The notes below the pieces were generated by a model that worked only from the letters and a program-made list of their open reading frames with translations, ran no database searches and had not been told where the DNA came from. From the NCBI GenBank assembly GCA_015143295.1, contig CM026554.1:48544627-48608626 (forward strand): a DNA stretch of 64,000 nt, in the 5' to 3' direction. Each line of letters opens with the position of its first letter. Position 1 is the first letter of the stretch. Of the stretch, positions 31,990-44,500 are shown one piece after another. The position numbers were made by a program, and so were the translations under genes. This DNA comes from Tetracentron sinense (Eukaryota; Streptophyta; Magnoliopsida; Trochodendrales; Trochodendraceae).

Positions 31990-33248
31990 TATGTTTTCTT
32001 TTTCTTTGTCTTCTCCTATTATTTCCGACCAAGAATACACATTAGTCTCGCTGCTGGCGTCACCATTTTAAAAATAATAGCGTTTGCATGGATTTAAATT
32101 TTAGAGAGAGAGAGCAATGTCGGAGAGAGAACTGAAGCATCACCAACATCTCTCCAGTGATTTTTGTTGTTAAATGTGTGGTTGTTTTGTCTTCATATTT
32201 TGCCGCAGTGTGCCGTTTTATTTTTTTTGTTAGATGCAAACATCTCTTCTGGGATTGGAACTTCCATGAACAGTTTCAGTCCATCTTCATGATCGAAGTT
32301 GGGGCAAAGCTTCCTCGTGAGGAAGGAGGGTAGAGGAGTCTATTGACAGATGTTCAGAATGCAATTGTGGGGTACTGGAAAATAACGTGGGATATGGATG
32401 TGCATAGAATGTCTTGCAAAAGTATCGTGACCTATGGCAAGTCTCAGTCATTTACACATATATCAAGTATGTGGTGCATAGAAGATCTTGCAAAAAATAT
32501 CGTGACCTAGGGTAGGAAAAAGAGGTAGTTTTATAGGTAGTTATAGCCTATAGGCCTTCATCCCTTCCTATGCAAAAAAACTTTTGATGTGTAACCCCTT
32601 TGCATCTTGCATGATTATATCTCAAGCCAATTTGTTTGGAAAGGTAGATATGATGAGAGTTTAGAGTATATGTTCATGTACAGAAACATGATTTTATCTC
32701 AAACTTGGGTTGTATCTATGGCTACCTGTAAAGAAACTAGGATCCACCATTCAATGAATCACACCTTCATAGATTAAGAACCAACATAATATTCCTAACC
32801 TTTTGAACTATTTCATTCTATTCAAATGGTATGATGGAAAATACAGCAAACAATCTAAGAAGTTTATACAATTGAAGATTAGTTCCTAACTCATTTGAAT
32901 CTGCAGATGTACACTCCAAATTTGACCACTAAGTTATTAAGGTCTTAAGATGGACACAATTTGTGAATATAATTTAATTTGCTAAACCACAACTTCTTGG
33001 AGAGGCCATAACAAGTAACAATCATGCCAATCCAACAATCCTAAGCCTCTTACAGTTTTCCCAATGTTTGATCGATGCCATATAGGTAATCATTATCTGC
33101 TCATGACCCAAAAGAATGCTTAAAATATACACAATACATCTAGTTCTTAACATAATTTCTTTTAGTTTTAACATTACTTTTGTTAATTTCTTATAGAAAA
33201 TGTGATATGTGTTTTATTTTATGTATGCAGTGTAGACCTAGTTTAGGG

Positions 33249-34069
33249 ATGGCTATATTGGATGTTGAAAGTTGTATGATTTTGGAAGAAGGCGAGAAAA
33301 GTGATGAGATTGGAACATTGTCGCCTCAAAATGAGAACATTGATTTAGGTGATTCGACTTCAAATAAGGCTACCAAAAAAGTTAATGCGCCATATGTGGG
33401 GATGCACTTCGATTCAATTGAAGAAGCAAGGAATATTATGAAGAATATGGTCGATATAATGGGTTTTCAATTCGAGTTCGATCTTCAGACAAAACTCGAG
33501 GATGTGTAAATGAAGTAACTGGAGTCAAACTTGTATGCTCACATGAAGGACATCACAAGAAGTCTGTAGAAGTTGCTGCCGACAGTACAAGAAAAAACTG
33601 TTCTACCTTAAAATATGGTTGTATGGCTACTATGCGGATTATGAGTCTAAACGAAACCACTAAGTGGAAAGTTACAAAAAAATTTGACGAGCACAATCAC
33701 AAGTTTGTCACTCCGCGAAAGAGGGTGCGAATGAGGTATAATAGACACATGTCTGATGCAGCAAAGGATTTGACAGAGACTTTTAGTAGAAAGAACTTGC
33801 AAGTATCCAAAGTTGCATCAATTTTTCGTGGGGATAAGATTGGGTTTGACGGTAGAGACTGTTGGAATCATTTGCGAGCAGTTAGGCATAAAGACTTAGA
33901 AGTGGGTGATGGGCAATCAGTTCTTCACTACTTTAGAAAGAAGCAAACAGAGTTAAGAAAGACTGATTACAATTGTATTGATTGTCAAATTAGATGGTGC
34001 CCATACTTGTGTTCTTGCAATTTTTCCAAATTCATTTATAAATGTAAAATGGTTCAAATTCAAAGTTAA
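33249..34069 (+). pseudogene. FAR1-type DNA-binding domain gene, frameshifted and truncated
   Basis: A TTATGTATGCAG acceptor at about 33231 precedes ATG 33249 (MAILDVESC). The frame then gives PYVGMHFDSIEEARNIM, the start of a FAR1 domain. At about 33460 the reading must move one base to continue as GFSIRVRSSDKTRG and VKLVCSHEGHH. The rest of the domain follows at 33623-33950 (HNHKFVTP, then DGQSVLHYFRKKQ). FAR1 domains are MULE-derived zinc-binding DNA-binding modules. The catalytic region that should follow is absent, and no splice explains the shift. Confidence 0.75.
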
Positions 34070-34081
34070 GCAATTTTTCCT

Positions 34082-35093
34082 CTTTTTTTTTTCCCTTTTC
34101 CAATGAACTCCAAAGCTTTCATTTGGATGCCTAGATTCCTTTTTTCCTAGTTCTGGTCCTTTTTATTAAAATTATGGATACGAAGGAGCAAGAATCTATG
34201 AATATGCACCTTTGTGTTGAGGTACTTTTCTTGGAGGTTTCTTGATAATTGATCAAATCGAAATTAAGCAGGGGGTGTAGCTGCGCAACATACATTCCAG
34301 CTATGCTTTATTAGTGGATTTCGGGTCGTATTGATACGAGTCATAAGACCATGTGACTGAATGGTGTGTGTTCGACTTTAAAAAAAAAAAAAAGACTCTT
34401 AAGTGTGTGCTTAGTGCTTACTCAAATAGGGTAATCAATGGAAGTGTGTGTTTGTCATCTTCCTCCAAAAAGAGGGCAGCCCCAAATCCAACATAAGCAC
34501 AAGCAAAAGCAATACACAGTAAGCTTTTCATCCAAACTCAATTCTAACCATTACAGCGCACCACACAAATATCCTGAGATGTAGAATTTGTGAAAGTGTT
34601 GAGTTGGGACCATTCTTGTCTAACTCAAAGTGTTGGGTTAGTTTGTATCCAAAAGTCCCAACATTAAGTTATGGTAGATGATGTAGGTGTTCGATGGTTG
34701 CTTACTTTCATGGCTAGTGCCTCTTTAAGCCTCAAAGCATGCCCGGTGGTGAGTCTATCAGATTAATGCAATTCAAGCCATCTATTAGTAAAAAAATATA
34801 TTTGAAATTTAATAGTCCTATTGCCTTTTGTGGTTCACTCGGCCATTTTATCAAGCAAAGGAGATGTAACATGACAATGCATCCATTTGTTCAAAAACAT
34901 GAGCAATCTGATATAACAATACAGCTGCACAAAGGGGTCCAATAACACCAGGAATCTGAAACCGCTTATTTGGCAATATAACAATACAGCTGCACAAACC
35001 AATGACACCAGGAATCAACGGATTTCTTCAAACCATGTACGAAACCATGAATGAATCCCTCAATCAACGGATTTCTCCAAAAAGAGAGCAGCC
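34082..35093. other. Interior of the FAR1-type MULE without genes
   Basis: No gene supported. An A run follows at about 34379-34393. A short direct repeat (ACAATACAGCTGCACAAA) occurs at about 34917 and 34981, and ATCAACGGATTTCT occurs at about 35014 and 35062. These look like remains of deletion and filler events within the element. Confidence 0.45.
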
Positions 35094-35479
35094 CCTGTCT
35101 TGGCCAGAAATCGCCCGAGAAGAAGACGTCAGAAATCTCTCTTTTCAGCCCTTCACCAAGGGGGAGATTGAGATCATTCCGGAATCTTTCAAAATCCTTG
35201 TTTTCAATTCTGTCCCGTTGAACACGAGAGAAACGGTCATATATATATATATATACATATATAGAGAGAGAGAGAGAGAACGCTGGAGAGAGTGTTTTCT
35301 TCTTTTGAGGCTTCTAAGAAGAAGGAGACGGGTCCTCTGAAAAGAAACTCAAATTTCCTTAAAAGCCCTTACCACCTAAAAAGTATATTAGAATGATGTC
35401 GGTTAGATCCTTTAATCGGACGGATGTCATCATATGTGAACTTATATGTTTTTTCTCATATGTCTACGGATCCCTTCCC
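35094..35479 (-). repeat. Right terminal inverted repeat of the FAR1-type MULE
   Basis: Inverted copy of 31628-31989, for example GGGAGATTGAGATCATTCC against its counterpart and AGAAGAAGGAGACGGG against CTCGTCTCCTTCTTCT. It ends 88 bp before the hairpin at 35568. Confidence 0.85.
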
Positions 35480-35567
35480 ATATATATATATATATATATA
35501 TATATGTGGTATACGCGACATGGAATTCATAGAGGACTAGGAAAAAAGAAAGAAAGGAAGGAAGATA

Positions 35568-35670
35568 GGAGGTTGGGGAGTCTTGTCGCGGGAGAAATGA
35601 CACTTGCTCTGGTTCTGGGATAGTAAGGGATAGCAAGTGCCATCTCCCTGCGATAAGAGATCCTTCACCT
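35568..35670 (+). ncRNA. miR3627-like hairpin precursor, copy 5
   Basis: The best-preserved copy. The 5' arm at 35568-35610 contains TTGTCGCGGGAGAAATGACA (from 35583). The 3' arm at 35631-35670 contains GCAAGTGCCATCTCCCTGCG, followed by ATAAGAGATCC. The stem has about 40 positions with few mismatches and a short loop. The mature-like 5' sequence differs from the miR3627 sequence I recall (TTGTCGCAGGAGAGATGGCA...) at about three positions. Downstream, 36045-36310 repeats the 3' flank of the other copies. Confidence 0.65.
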
Positions 35671-37910
35671 TCATTGCTTACATTCTTATCCTTATGAGTA
35701 TACATCTCCATTATTTCTCCACCTGGTCAAGGTAATTTCTCTTGATTTTTCTCTTTGTCCTCTATTTTTTTTTTTTTTTTAAATTTTAATGTTAGAGGCA
35801 GCTCGACAATGAGCACACGGAGGTGGGAAGATTTCATAGCACATTCATTGCTTATAAACAAAGAAGTGAGAGGTAGTAACTACATCTTTTCATCATGTTT
35901 GGTCTCTCTCTAGACTATAGCCCTTAAAAAGCTTATTTATTAATAATTTTATTCATTTGTTTTTCTTGAGGCCACATGTTTATCAGTTCAAGCTTCAAGT
36001 AAAGTACGGTTTAATTAAAGATACAAGCCTAACACTGTCAAGGTGCCCATCCGACTACTCACTAATCCAAACCATCTGTTTGGTGTGCGACCTTTCTCGT
36101 TGGGCATAGCCCAAAAGCAGTACAGGTTGGAGGATCTTGAGCATCTGACCTAGAGCTAGAACTAATTGGATTGCTAAGAGATATCTAATATGATTGATAC
36201 TCTGGTAGTTCCATATATTTCATTGTCGTTTTGATAATAATGTTCATGAGATAGTACGATTAGAAGACCCCATTAGTATGGATTAAAAGATTATATCCAG
36301 CTGTTTGCTTTAAGAAATTGTATAGAGAACTATAAAATCATACGGCATATATAAGATGAGATCCCATGATCATATCCACTTGTGTATCCAATTTGCGAAG
36401 TACCCACTGTATTCTTGCAGAGAGAGAGAGAGAGAGGTTAAGCTTTTGTTGTTTTGGGGAAGCCTGGGTTAGGCTGGCCATTACCAGAACCTAAAAGAGA
36501 TCAAAATTTACTTAATTAAATTCTGATGCTACAATACCTTCCCAGAAAAAATAAGGTTTAGCAACTCATTGATCTCTTGAGGCCATGTGTAGTAGTTCTT
36601 CGGTCGATATTTGAAGATAGCAAGCATAGGTGCACTGAAGGGAGAAATTTTGTCTTTTAGATTATTGACAGGATTGCCTATTCGAACCAGCTGGGCTTGA
36701 GGGATCTTCTTACTTTTGGCTGCCATCCAAGCAATGAAACTCTGCTTGGCAATTCTATTTTTTTTAGGACAAACTCATATTTGCGATTTGATTTGTGATG
36801 CAAGTGATGGTAAATAAATCTTTGCTTGTCGCTTCACACTCCTCAAGACAAGCCAAATCCAAGAACAGTAAGCTCTAGTAGGTACAGTGATTACAGTCTG
36901 AAAGCATATAACGATCACTCAAGGTCAAGGAGTGCAGCAACTTTAAGACAAGATTTCAGATAAGCAACCTTGGAGGTTAAGCTTGGCTTTTGGTCGGACT
37001 GCTACTAGCGGTTGAACAAAAGACTGTAAAGCATATGATACAAATATGTTTACAATGATATACATGTGGGTATATGCTATTAAATTCCAAAAATGAATTT
37101 GCAAGCAATAAAAATGGATAAATAGATATTATTAAGTCAAATTCGATAAAATCACAATTTAAGCTTTGAGGCAGGTGCTTCCTGAAGATAGTGGGAGGCT
37201 CTTTGGTACAAGGGAACTTGGGATTCATCTAAGCTCTGAACCTTAAATCTCCCAAAAAAAACTTGCACTATTTGGTGGAGGTGAGGTACTTAACCTCTAG
37301 TTTAACCATAGGCTCTCTTTCTTCCCAAACCTAACCAGCCTCTCCCTCTCTTTAAATCTTTGGTCCTAAATTCTCTTCAAGTCTAACAACCGGCCGACTC
37401 CCTCTCAAAACCTAATCAGCACTTCCTCTCTTCTATATCTTAATCCATTTTCTCTATATGTGATTTTCTTATCATAAAAGTGGTCCATAAGTCTTTTTTT
37501 TAGATACACTTCAAAAAGAAAAAAGAGAAGAAAACTGAGATTCATCCTTCTCCAGAAATTGCAGAAAGTTGGAAAGATTTATCTGCACTTCTGTAGAAAT
37601 AGGAATGGTCACTAACAGCCATGGTCAATCCTCAAGTCAGATCAATTTTGTTAAATAAAAATTACACTAAAATAATTGAGTTAAGAAATGATATAAGATT
37701 ATTTGTAAAACCCTAAAAAAATGAAGAAGATCACTAATTAAGTTTTTTTACTTTTAACTGAAATTAAAGTATCCCAAAGTTTATTATAAAATTTTAATTT
37801 GGTAATTTTGCTAACAGTTTTGATTCTAGCTCCAAGGGAAACACCAAATGAGGTTGTGCATATGAACCATAGTTCTTTTTTTGCATTTTTAGCAAACCAT
37901 AGTGGCAGAA
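35671..37910. other. 3' flank of hairpin copy 5 and non-coding DNA
   Basis: 35880-36320 is the repeated 3' flank, with matches at 6480-7020 and 8000-8310. A GA run lies at 36420-36436, and 36733-36770 matches 8515-8560. Small frames at 36529-36726 and 36977-37228 have no domain and are not supported. Confidence 0.45.
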
Positions 37911-40570
37911 CAGACTGCAGGAAATTTACTCTTGTAACGTATCTTTTAAGAGAGAGCAAATTTACTCTTGTAGCGTATCTTTTAAAACAGATAAAAAAAA
38001 AGTTACTGTCTAGCTACTTACAATCTATGGCATCCTCTCAATGATTTGAAGTAAGATGTTGTCTATTGGTGGAAAGCACAACTTACCTTCTCTTCATTAA
38101 CTAGTTGAAAGCTTACAGTGATACAGTCAGATCAGATTAGTGTTTCTAGGTCTAAGTTGAATTTGGCCTGTCTGTATGAACTATATATGAATTAAAATCT
38201 TCTTGAAACCTAATCGAATGAAACATTTGGTTGGCGAAGAGTATTAGGTAATGTTTTGGTTAATTGGGTATGATTTGATTCTTTATCAACCAACCCTCTC
38301 GTTCTTGGGTGGATGTGGGACTAGAGACAACAGGGAATGTTAAGTGACCAAAAACCAACCTCATTTAAACACAAAAGCATGGGGTTTTTGGTGAATAGTT
38401 GATAGTTTGAAACCCATTTTCAGCTTCTAAATTTGTTTTCTTTTTAATAATAATTAATTTAGATTACCAAAAATCTGATTTTTTATATTTATCATTTTCC
38501 TTCGGACTTTGCTACTGAGACCCCATTGAGGCCGAGACCCTTGGTTTTTAGAAAAAAATATTTTTTAAAAAATTAACCATAAGAAGTGGTTAATTTTTTA
38601 ACCATAGTTCAAAGGGTTTGTGAGTGACTATTGCTGAATTGGCAATGGTCTGGTTCGGGTTTGGATTGGAGAATCCACCCGAACATAATTGGTTGGAGAT
38701 TGGATCAGGTCCGAACTCAGTAGCTACCTACTCGAGATGGAGCCCAGTAGCTGCTAGTTAGGTGGAGACATGCCAAGCCGATAAAAGGGAAATTGCAGGA
38801 CGGGGCAAGGATCGCCGCCACCACTATAGCTTTTTCCCACAACCCTTAAAAGTTGCCAAATTACACGACAGCCCCCCAAGTTTACGACATAGAATAGAAC
38901 TGTTTCGGAAAAAGACAAGGTGATGACGATGGTGGTAATGACGACAATGTGATGAAGGCCATATATATGGTGAAAATTGCTTAGGGGTGTTTTACCCATT
39001 AGCGTTAAGAGTAAATTACCTAAAGCTAATACTATACTTATGGTCTAAGTCGTCATCCAAGTCTTTGGTTCTAGAGAAAGAGGTCCTCTATTCAAAGCGT
39101 GAAAATAATGCTGAAACACGACTCCTCTACAAAGGTGACTGATCATCTGGAAGGAGTTCGCGTGGCCATTTTCACGGAACCTGGACTACTTTGAAGATCT
39201 CTCAATGTCATGGTATTGCCTAGTAGCTTCCTTGAGAGGTTTTTCTTTGATTCCTTGTGAAGGATTAATGGAGGAGGATCAATATCATTGTCTTAGATTA
39301 TATTGACCTGCTAAGAAGATCTTGAGTGATCAACCCAAACACAACCAACCCTTTGAAATGGCAAACCTAGCTACCTACCCCCATCCAAATCCAATATGAA
39401 ATCCCTCAACCTTAACCCATTTTAAATAAATAATTAGATCTAAAAGGTTGGGTTCATGTGGACCTCATGAGCGCCAGCCACCCAATATCACTGACTGTTC
39501 AACCGGAGCTCCTCTTGTTATTCTCTAATTTAAAAAGATGAGTAAATGAACCATATGGGAATTATTGTCGGTGCATTTCTCATGCATCCAGTCTCTTTTC
39601 TAGGAATATTACATCACACTTTATGGTGTTCAATCAAACCTTTGTGGAAAGAAAAATAGAAAAAGAACAAGCTGGGGGGGTGGGGGAAGGGCTAAAACAC
39701 CTTTAATATTCTCTAACAAAACAAAAACACAAAAAACAGAAATGCTAGCCCCTGGCAGACTCCCCAAATGTTTTGCACACACACTGTGTCTGCGGAAGAA
39801 AATTGACTCGGTGTGTGACTAGCCCTTCTAAAGTATAATTATAATTTTAAGAGATTAACTATGATCGAGAACTCTAGTTTAAGGAGTTTGGATGGGCAAC
39901 AGCAGCTCGCTGTTGTGTTGTTGCCATTTTGTTTCTTACAAAAACATGGGCCCACCTTTTTGATATGGGTTCCATCGCTCGCTGTTGGATGTGGGTAGAG
40001 GTGTCAATGGGTTGGGCTTGGGCTTGAAGTTTGGTAATTTCTTAATAGGCCTGGCCCAAGCCCGACACATTTACAAGAGGTTTTGAAGCCCAAATTCGGC
40101 CCAATTGACACCCCTAGATGTGGGTTCTACCTTTGTAAGATACAAAAGGGCGACAGTGAGCAGTGTTGCCCATCAGAACTCCTAGTTTAAGAGTTAATCA
40201 AAACTCCCTCAAAATATGCCTTGACACTTGACAGAGGCAGTTTGAAAATTGTGTGAAAATATTTGAGGTTGAAAGTAGGGGTTGATTGAGAGTATGGCTA
40301 GCATTCCTCGAGTAAGAAAGTTTCCACTTTTCAAAATAAAAGTTACTTAAAATAAGAAATGATATAAGAATTATTGGTAAAAGTTAAAAAAAAAATTTAA
40401 TAAAAGCACTAATTCACTTTGTATTTATAAAAGAAATTCCAGGTTCTGGAAGTTCGTCGTAAGAACTTAGTTTTATATTTTGCAAACAGTTTTGATTCTA
40501 AAGTTTGTTCTGGGTACAGCTAACTACATATGAACCATATACTTTTTTATAATCTTCTTCTGGCAACCCA
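37911..40570. repeat. Right copy of duplicated non-coding DNA (partners 1.47-1.95, 12.34-12.6 and 3.66-5.87 kb)
   Basis: Three successive stretches match three separate left-hand stretches: 37911-38210 to 1470-1830, 38270-38510 to 12340-12600, and 38515-40570 to about 3660-5870. No gene. The pattern suggests an older repeated unit that has since been rearranged or filled by insertions on the left side. Confidence 0.75.
39996..40116. mobile_element. Short hAT-like MITE, copy 2
   Basis: Same element as 5196-5321 (TAGAGGTGTCAATG ... ATTGACACCCCTA), here with a perfect 8 bp target duplication GATGTGGG at 39988-39995 and 40117-40124. Because both duplicate loci have it at the same site, the insertion is older than the duplication. 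Confidence 0.8.
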
Positions 40571-41545
40571 CTGTTGGGAATGTAGACAACCTTTAGCAAA
40601 TTGCTCGGGGTTACCGGCACTCGCCCGCTCCAACGCTTAACGCTTCCGGGAAAGTTCCCTGCTGAACTAACATATTCAAAAGTGGAACAATGATAAAAAT
40701 ATTCTTTACTGCCCGGAAAGCTAGGACATTCGATCAACTCCTTCCAGAAAGTTATGAACTTGCTTCACTCATCAGGACTAGAACGTTATGAACTCACCTC
40801 AATCATCAGGTGGCGTTGGGCATGTGCAAAAGCAGGTGTGCTGGTTAACTGGTGTTGATGGCGTAGCTCCTTACTATCGATCTATCAATATGGCATGTCG
40901 AATGTGAATAAGTATGGTATTAGTCGTTATTTATTATTGTTGCTTCATTTCATAATTTGTATTACTTTAATATTACTAAAGTTCCAAATTATGTTACAAT
41001 TTTACAATAAGAAAAATGTTTTGCTAAATAAAAAAACCAATGAGTGAGTTCACATGTTTTGATAGAGAGAGATCCCGCATTTTTTTTAAAAAAAAAAATA
41101 TCACTTTTGCAAATGATAAATCAAAACCTCTTTCAAAAAATGGTTTGATTCTTTGTCTTCGCAAGAGTGAATCAGAACTACGATATTCGCGGATAATCAT
41201 CTCGAGAGAGAATGTGTTTTTTTTGCTCAGAGAGAACAAAACTGCGAAGTAGAGCACAGTGAGAAGGTGAATAATTCACAGGAAAGAGGGTTTTCTTGCG
41301 CAGAGATGGAGTCATTTTCATCCCATTCTTATTAACATTCACACGTGTGCAGCCTTCACATGCCTTAAATTAATGAGTCTGAAAAGTCAATACCTAATTT
41401 GAAAATAGATCTAAATTAGGGGCCTATTTTTTTAATTAAAAAAACCCATTTTTAATTAAAAAAAACCCATTTTTAATCGTTCTTAAACTCGTTTTGGCAG
41501 TTGACCGGGGTTAGCAAGGCAGGTGTGGAATCAACCCAATCAGAT
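40571..41545. repeat. Unmatched filler, then right copy of the 24.87-25.5 kb segment
   Basis: 40571-40870 starts TGTTGGGAATGTAGACAACC and has no partner in the window. The 79-codon frame in it (40498-40737) is unrecognised. 40870-41545 matches 24870-25507. No gene is supported. Confidence 0.6.
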
Positions 41546-44500
41546 CGTTGGTTCAACCATGGTTGATTGATTTACATTTGCTTAAGAGAAACTAGAAAGC
41601 AAATATTTTAAGAACCCACTTCCACACTTGGGGTGTCAATGGACCAAATTCCAGCCACCCTCTTGTAAAGGGATCGGGATCGGGATCGGGATCGGGATCG
41701 GGATCGGGCCGGGCCTATTTAAAATTCACAAAAACCAAGCCCAGGCCCGGCCCATTACTGACCTTTCTTCTCCATGTCTGCATTTTCAATCAGACCAGCG
41801 GTTCAACCACGGTTGAGTGATTTACATTTGCCCAAGAAAAACCAGAAAGTACATATTTTAAAAATCCACTTACACGCTACTGTCTGTCTGAAAGTATGCC
41901 TCTTTTTAATTTTAGAAAAACAAATCTTGGGGGGCATACATCGAATCCCAAGATCTGACTAAGATTCTAATTGATTTTATTCAATGAATGTTAGAATAAC
42001 ATTCACCTTTGCGACTTTGAAATTGTTAAGTCAAATTCACGTTAGAATAGTACTCGCAAAACTTCACAAGTGTCAAGTCTCCTGTCGATTCACACGAACC
42101 TTATTTTTCCTTTAAAGCTTTCTCTAATGGAAGCTAATGACCCTTCCAAATTTCATGTTTTTTTATTTTTTCTTCTTTTCTTTGATCCAAAAACCTTTCT
42201 TGATCAAACAAGATCCAATCTTGATCTTCAAATAACTTGCTCTTGATCATCAAGATCAAAAACCAAACAAAAAGAAGAAGGGGAAGGGTGACCGTACACC
42301 CTCAAAGGGGGAGAGGGCTGGGCGTGAACTTGAGGAGAGGGAGAGAAGAAAAAATTCTAGAGAATTATATATCTTAAAGGGCTGGGCATCCAATCCTTTA
42401 TATAAGTTCCCTCTTGGTTGCTTGAATTGTAATCCAATTATAATTCATTAACTTTATCCTAATCCAATTAGGATTCCTCAATAGTTTCCTTTATTGATTA
42501 TTCTCCTAATCCAATTAGGAATAATCTTAAAAGAAACCAACCTTATTCATTAGTAACTAATATTATCCTTATCCAATAAGGAATCTTGAATTAGTAACTA
42601 ACTAATGGAATCTCTAACAATTAGGGAATCTTTAATTAGTAACTAACTAACTAACCTTATCTAATAAGGATATTAGTTATTAGAAACTAATTAAAATAAT
42701 AACAATTATTATTCCTCCTTGAAGTGGGCGTCCCACCCTAGGTGGGTCCCACTCCACACGCCTAAAAGGTTTCCAAAACCCTCTTGGTCACTTGAATTAT
42801 TCTTTTATAATAATTTCCAATGGGTCCTACCCATTTGGTTTTTTACATCTAATGTGATTTCACCTTTTAAAGCTTCACTATACCATATAGTGATTACTTA
42901 GAGAAATTAATTAATTTAATTAATAATTAAATTAAATACTTTAAGAAGGTCCTTGTGTGTGAGATCTAAAGGGATCTCCTATTTCTGATTGTGGGACCAA
43001 GTACTTCACCTTTTTGGTTGAAGCATTGTTACTAGAAAACACCTTTCCTATACTCCATTAGGATTATAGAATTTTATCTATATATCTGGACTTCCACCAA
43101 TCACAATTAATGTCCATTAACACAATGTGATTAACCTCCAGAAATTAGAGAATTGCTTGTAAGTACCATCTCACAATATATTTACAAATAAATCCTTCCA
43201 CATTCCGATATCACTTGTAAGCTTCCGGGATTGAAACAATTCCACTGTCTTAGTCCCTAGCTTATGAATAGAACCCTTTCTCATGATTACTTTTTCAATG
43301 AACTGAACCTCCAAAACAATTTTGAAGAAATATTAGAAAAGAACTCACATATATATATATTTATATATACATTTTCATATTGAAAATATCAACTTCGATA
43401 AAGACCATTTTACCGAAAAACACCAGTACTGGATTTAACAGTTCAGTTCAACAAGTATCACCTTGATATCATTATTTCCAATTAAAGAGTTGTGGATTCT
43501 TTATTGAGTGTTTACACACTTCTCCAAATATAGTGTACATGACCCAACGTACCCGGAGTTAGTCCTGTATATTGGACATTGCCGATTGGCACATCAAAGT
43601 CATGTAGACAAATGTCTGAGAAGATGTTAACCTCTCAGGTCTAAGGACAATTTTTCAAATGGATAACCCTAATACAATCTGACAGTGTATTCCATAGGGT
43701 ATCCACTAGTGACCTCGTTCAGTATTATGTACTTGCTACATATACTCACATGTTAGTCAAGAGTCACCACTCTCTGTGAATGAGATTCATCACACTATCT
43801 CATAAAACTACACATGTGCAAGCCATGATGAAGTACGGCACCCAACCAGTACTCTAGATGCTTCGAACAATATTAAGTTTACAAGGAACTCTAGAGGCTT
43901 CGAACAATATTAAGTTTACAAGGAACCGGAAAATCATATCTCCTCGCAACCTTTGCATGATTTTCCTACAATGTTACCTATGGAACTTTATGTCGTCATT
44001 ATATGAGACAGTAATTAATATAAATACTTTTTATAGTTGGTTGTGTGAATATGATGTTTGTCTAATCAACATAAAAAAATCTCTTATTGGCTTTCGAGGG
44101 CATATATGTCCAACACTGTCAACCACCTTTCTTCTCCATCTCTGCATTTTCATCTCCATGGAACAAACACCGCGATGTTGGAGTCTCTCTCATTTTCAAC
44201 AGTAGGACAAATCGACCAGGCATGGAGTCTGGTTCTGACTATGCTATTAAATTCCTCCCTCTCTAATTATAAAACACCACCAATTAGTGTCTTTGGTCGT
44301 CATATGAACACTCAAGATATGAACTAAGCACATGTTTGAAGGAGAAACATAATGTGAAAAAGATCTTCCACCACTTTTACAGATTATGAAAGCCCAGCTT
44401 GTACTCATCTCCATATTTTCAAACATGACAAACTTGTATGCTGATCAAATCTGATACTCCTAGAATATCCCCCTTGGAACTAGTCTGATTTATAATCCTC
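41546..44500. other. AT-rich non-coding DNA downstream of the GlcAT14A-like gene
   Basis: Contains six tandem copies of GGGATC at about 41668-41708 beside a half element with TIR-like GGGGTGTCAATGG (41634). Repeated CTAATCCAATTAGGA motifs lie at 42440-42530, and a direct 39-40 bp repeat at 43850-43930 (GCTTCGAACAATATTAAG twice). About 41.98-43.9 kb has the feel of a retrotransposon LTR, but ends and target duplication were not found. No gene recognised. Confidence 0.4.

Larger units (their letters stand above)
31628..35479. mobile_element. Second MULE with FAR1-type gene remnant
   Basis: Long terminal inverted repeats (31628-31989 and 35094-35479) enclose about 3.1 kb. The outer ends read GGGGAGGGATCCGTAGAC on the left and the complement of GGGAAGGGATCCGTAGAC on the right. 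Both ends abut TA dinucleotide runs, so a target duplication cannot be read. The only gene remnant inside is a FAR1 DNA-binding domain; the DDE transposase part is missing. It is probably a non-autonomous, internally deleted element. Confidence 0.85.

Noticed and set aside
34270-34393. Second SINE ending in an A run
   Set aside because: The A run is clear, but no convincing box A/B or target duplication was found.
40498-40737. 79-codon minus-strand frame
   Set aside because: Unrecognised, crosses a duplication boundary and has no support from a paralogue.
41980-43900. Solo LTR of a retrotransposon
   Set aside because: AT-rich texture suggests it, but neither TG/CA ends nor a 5 bp target duplication could be located.
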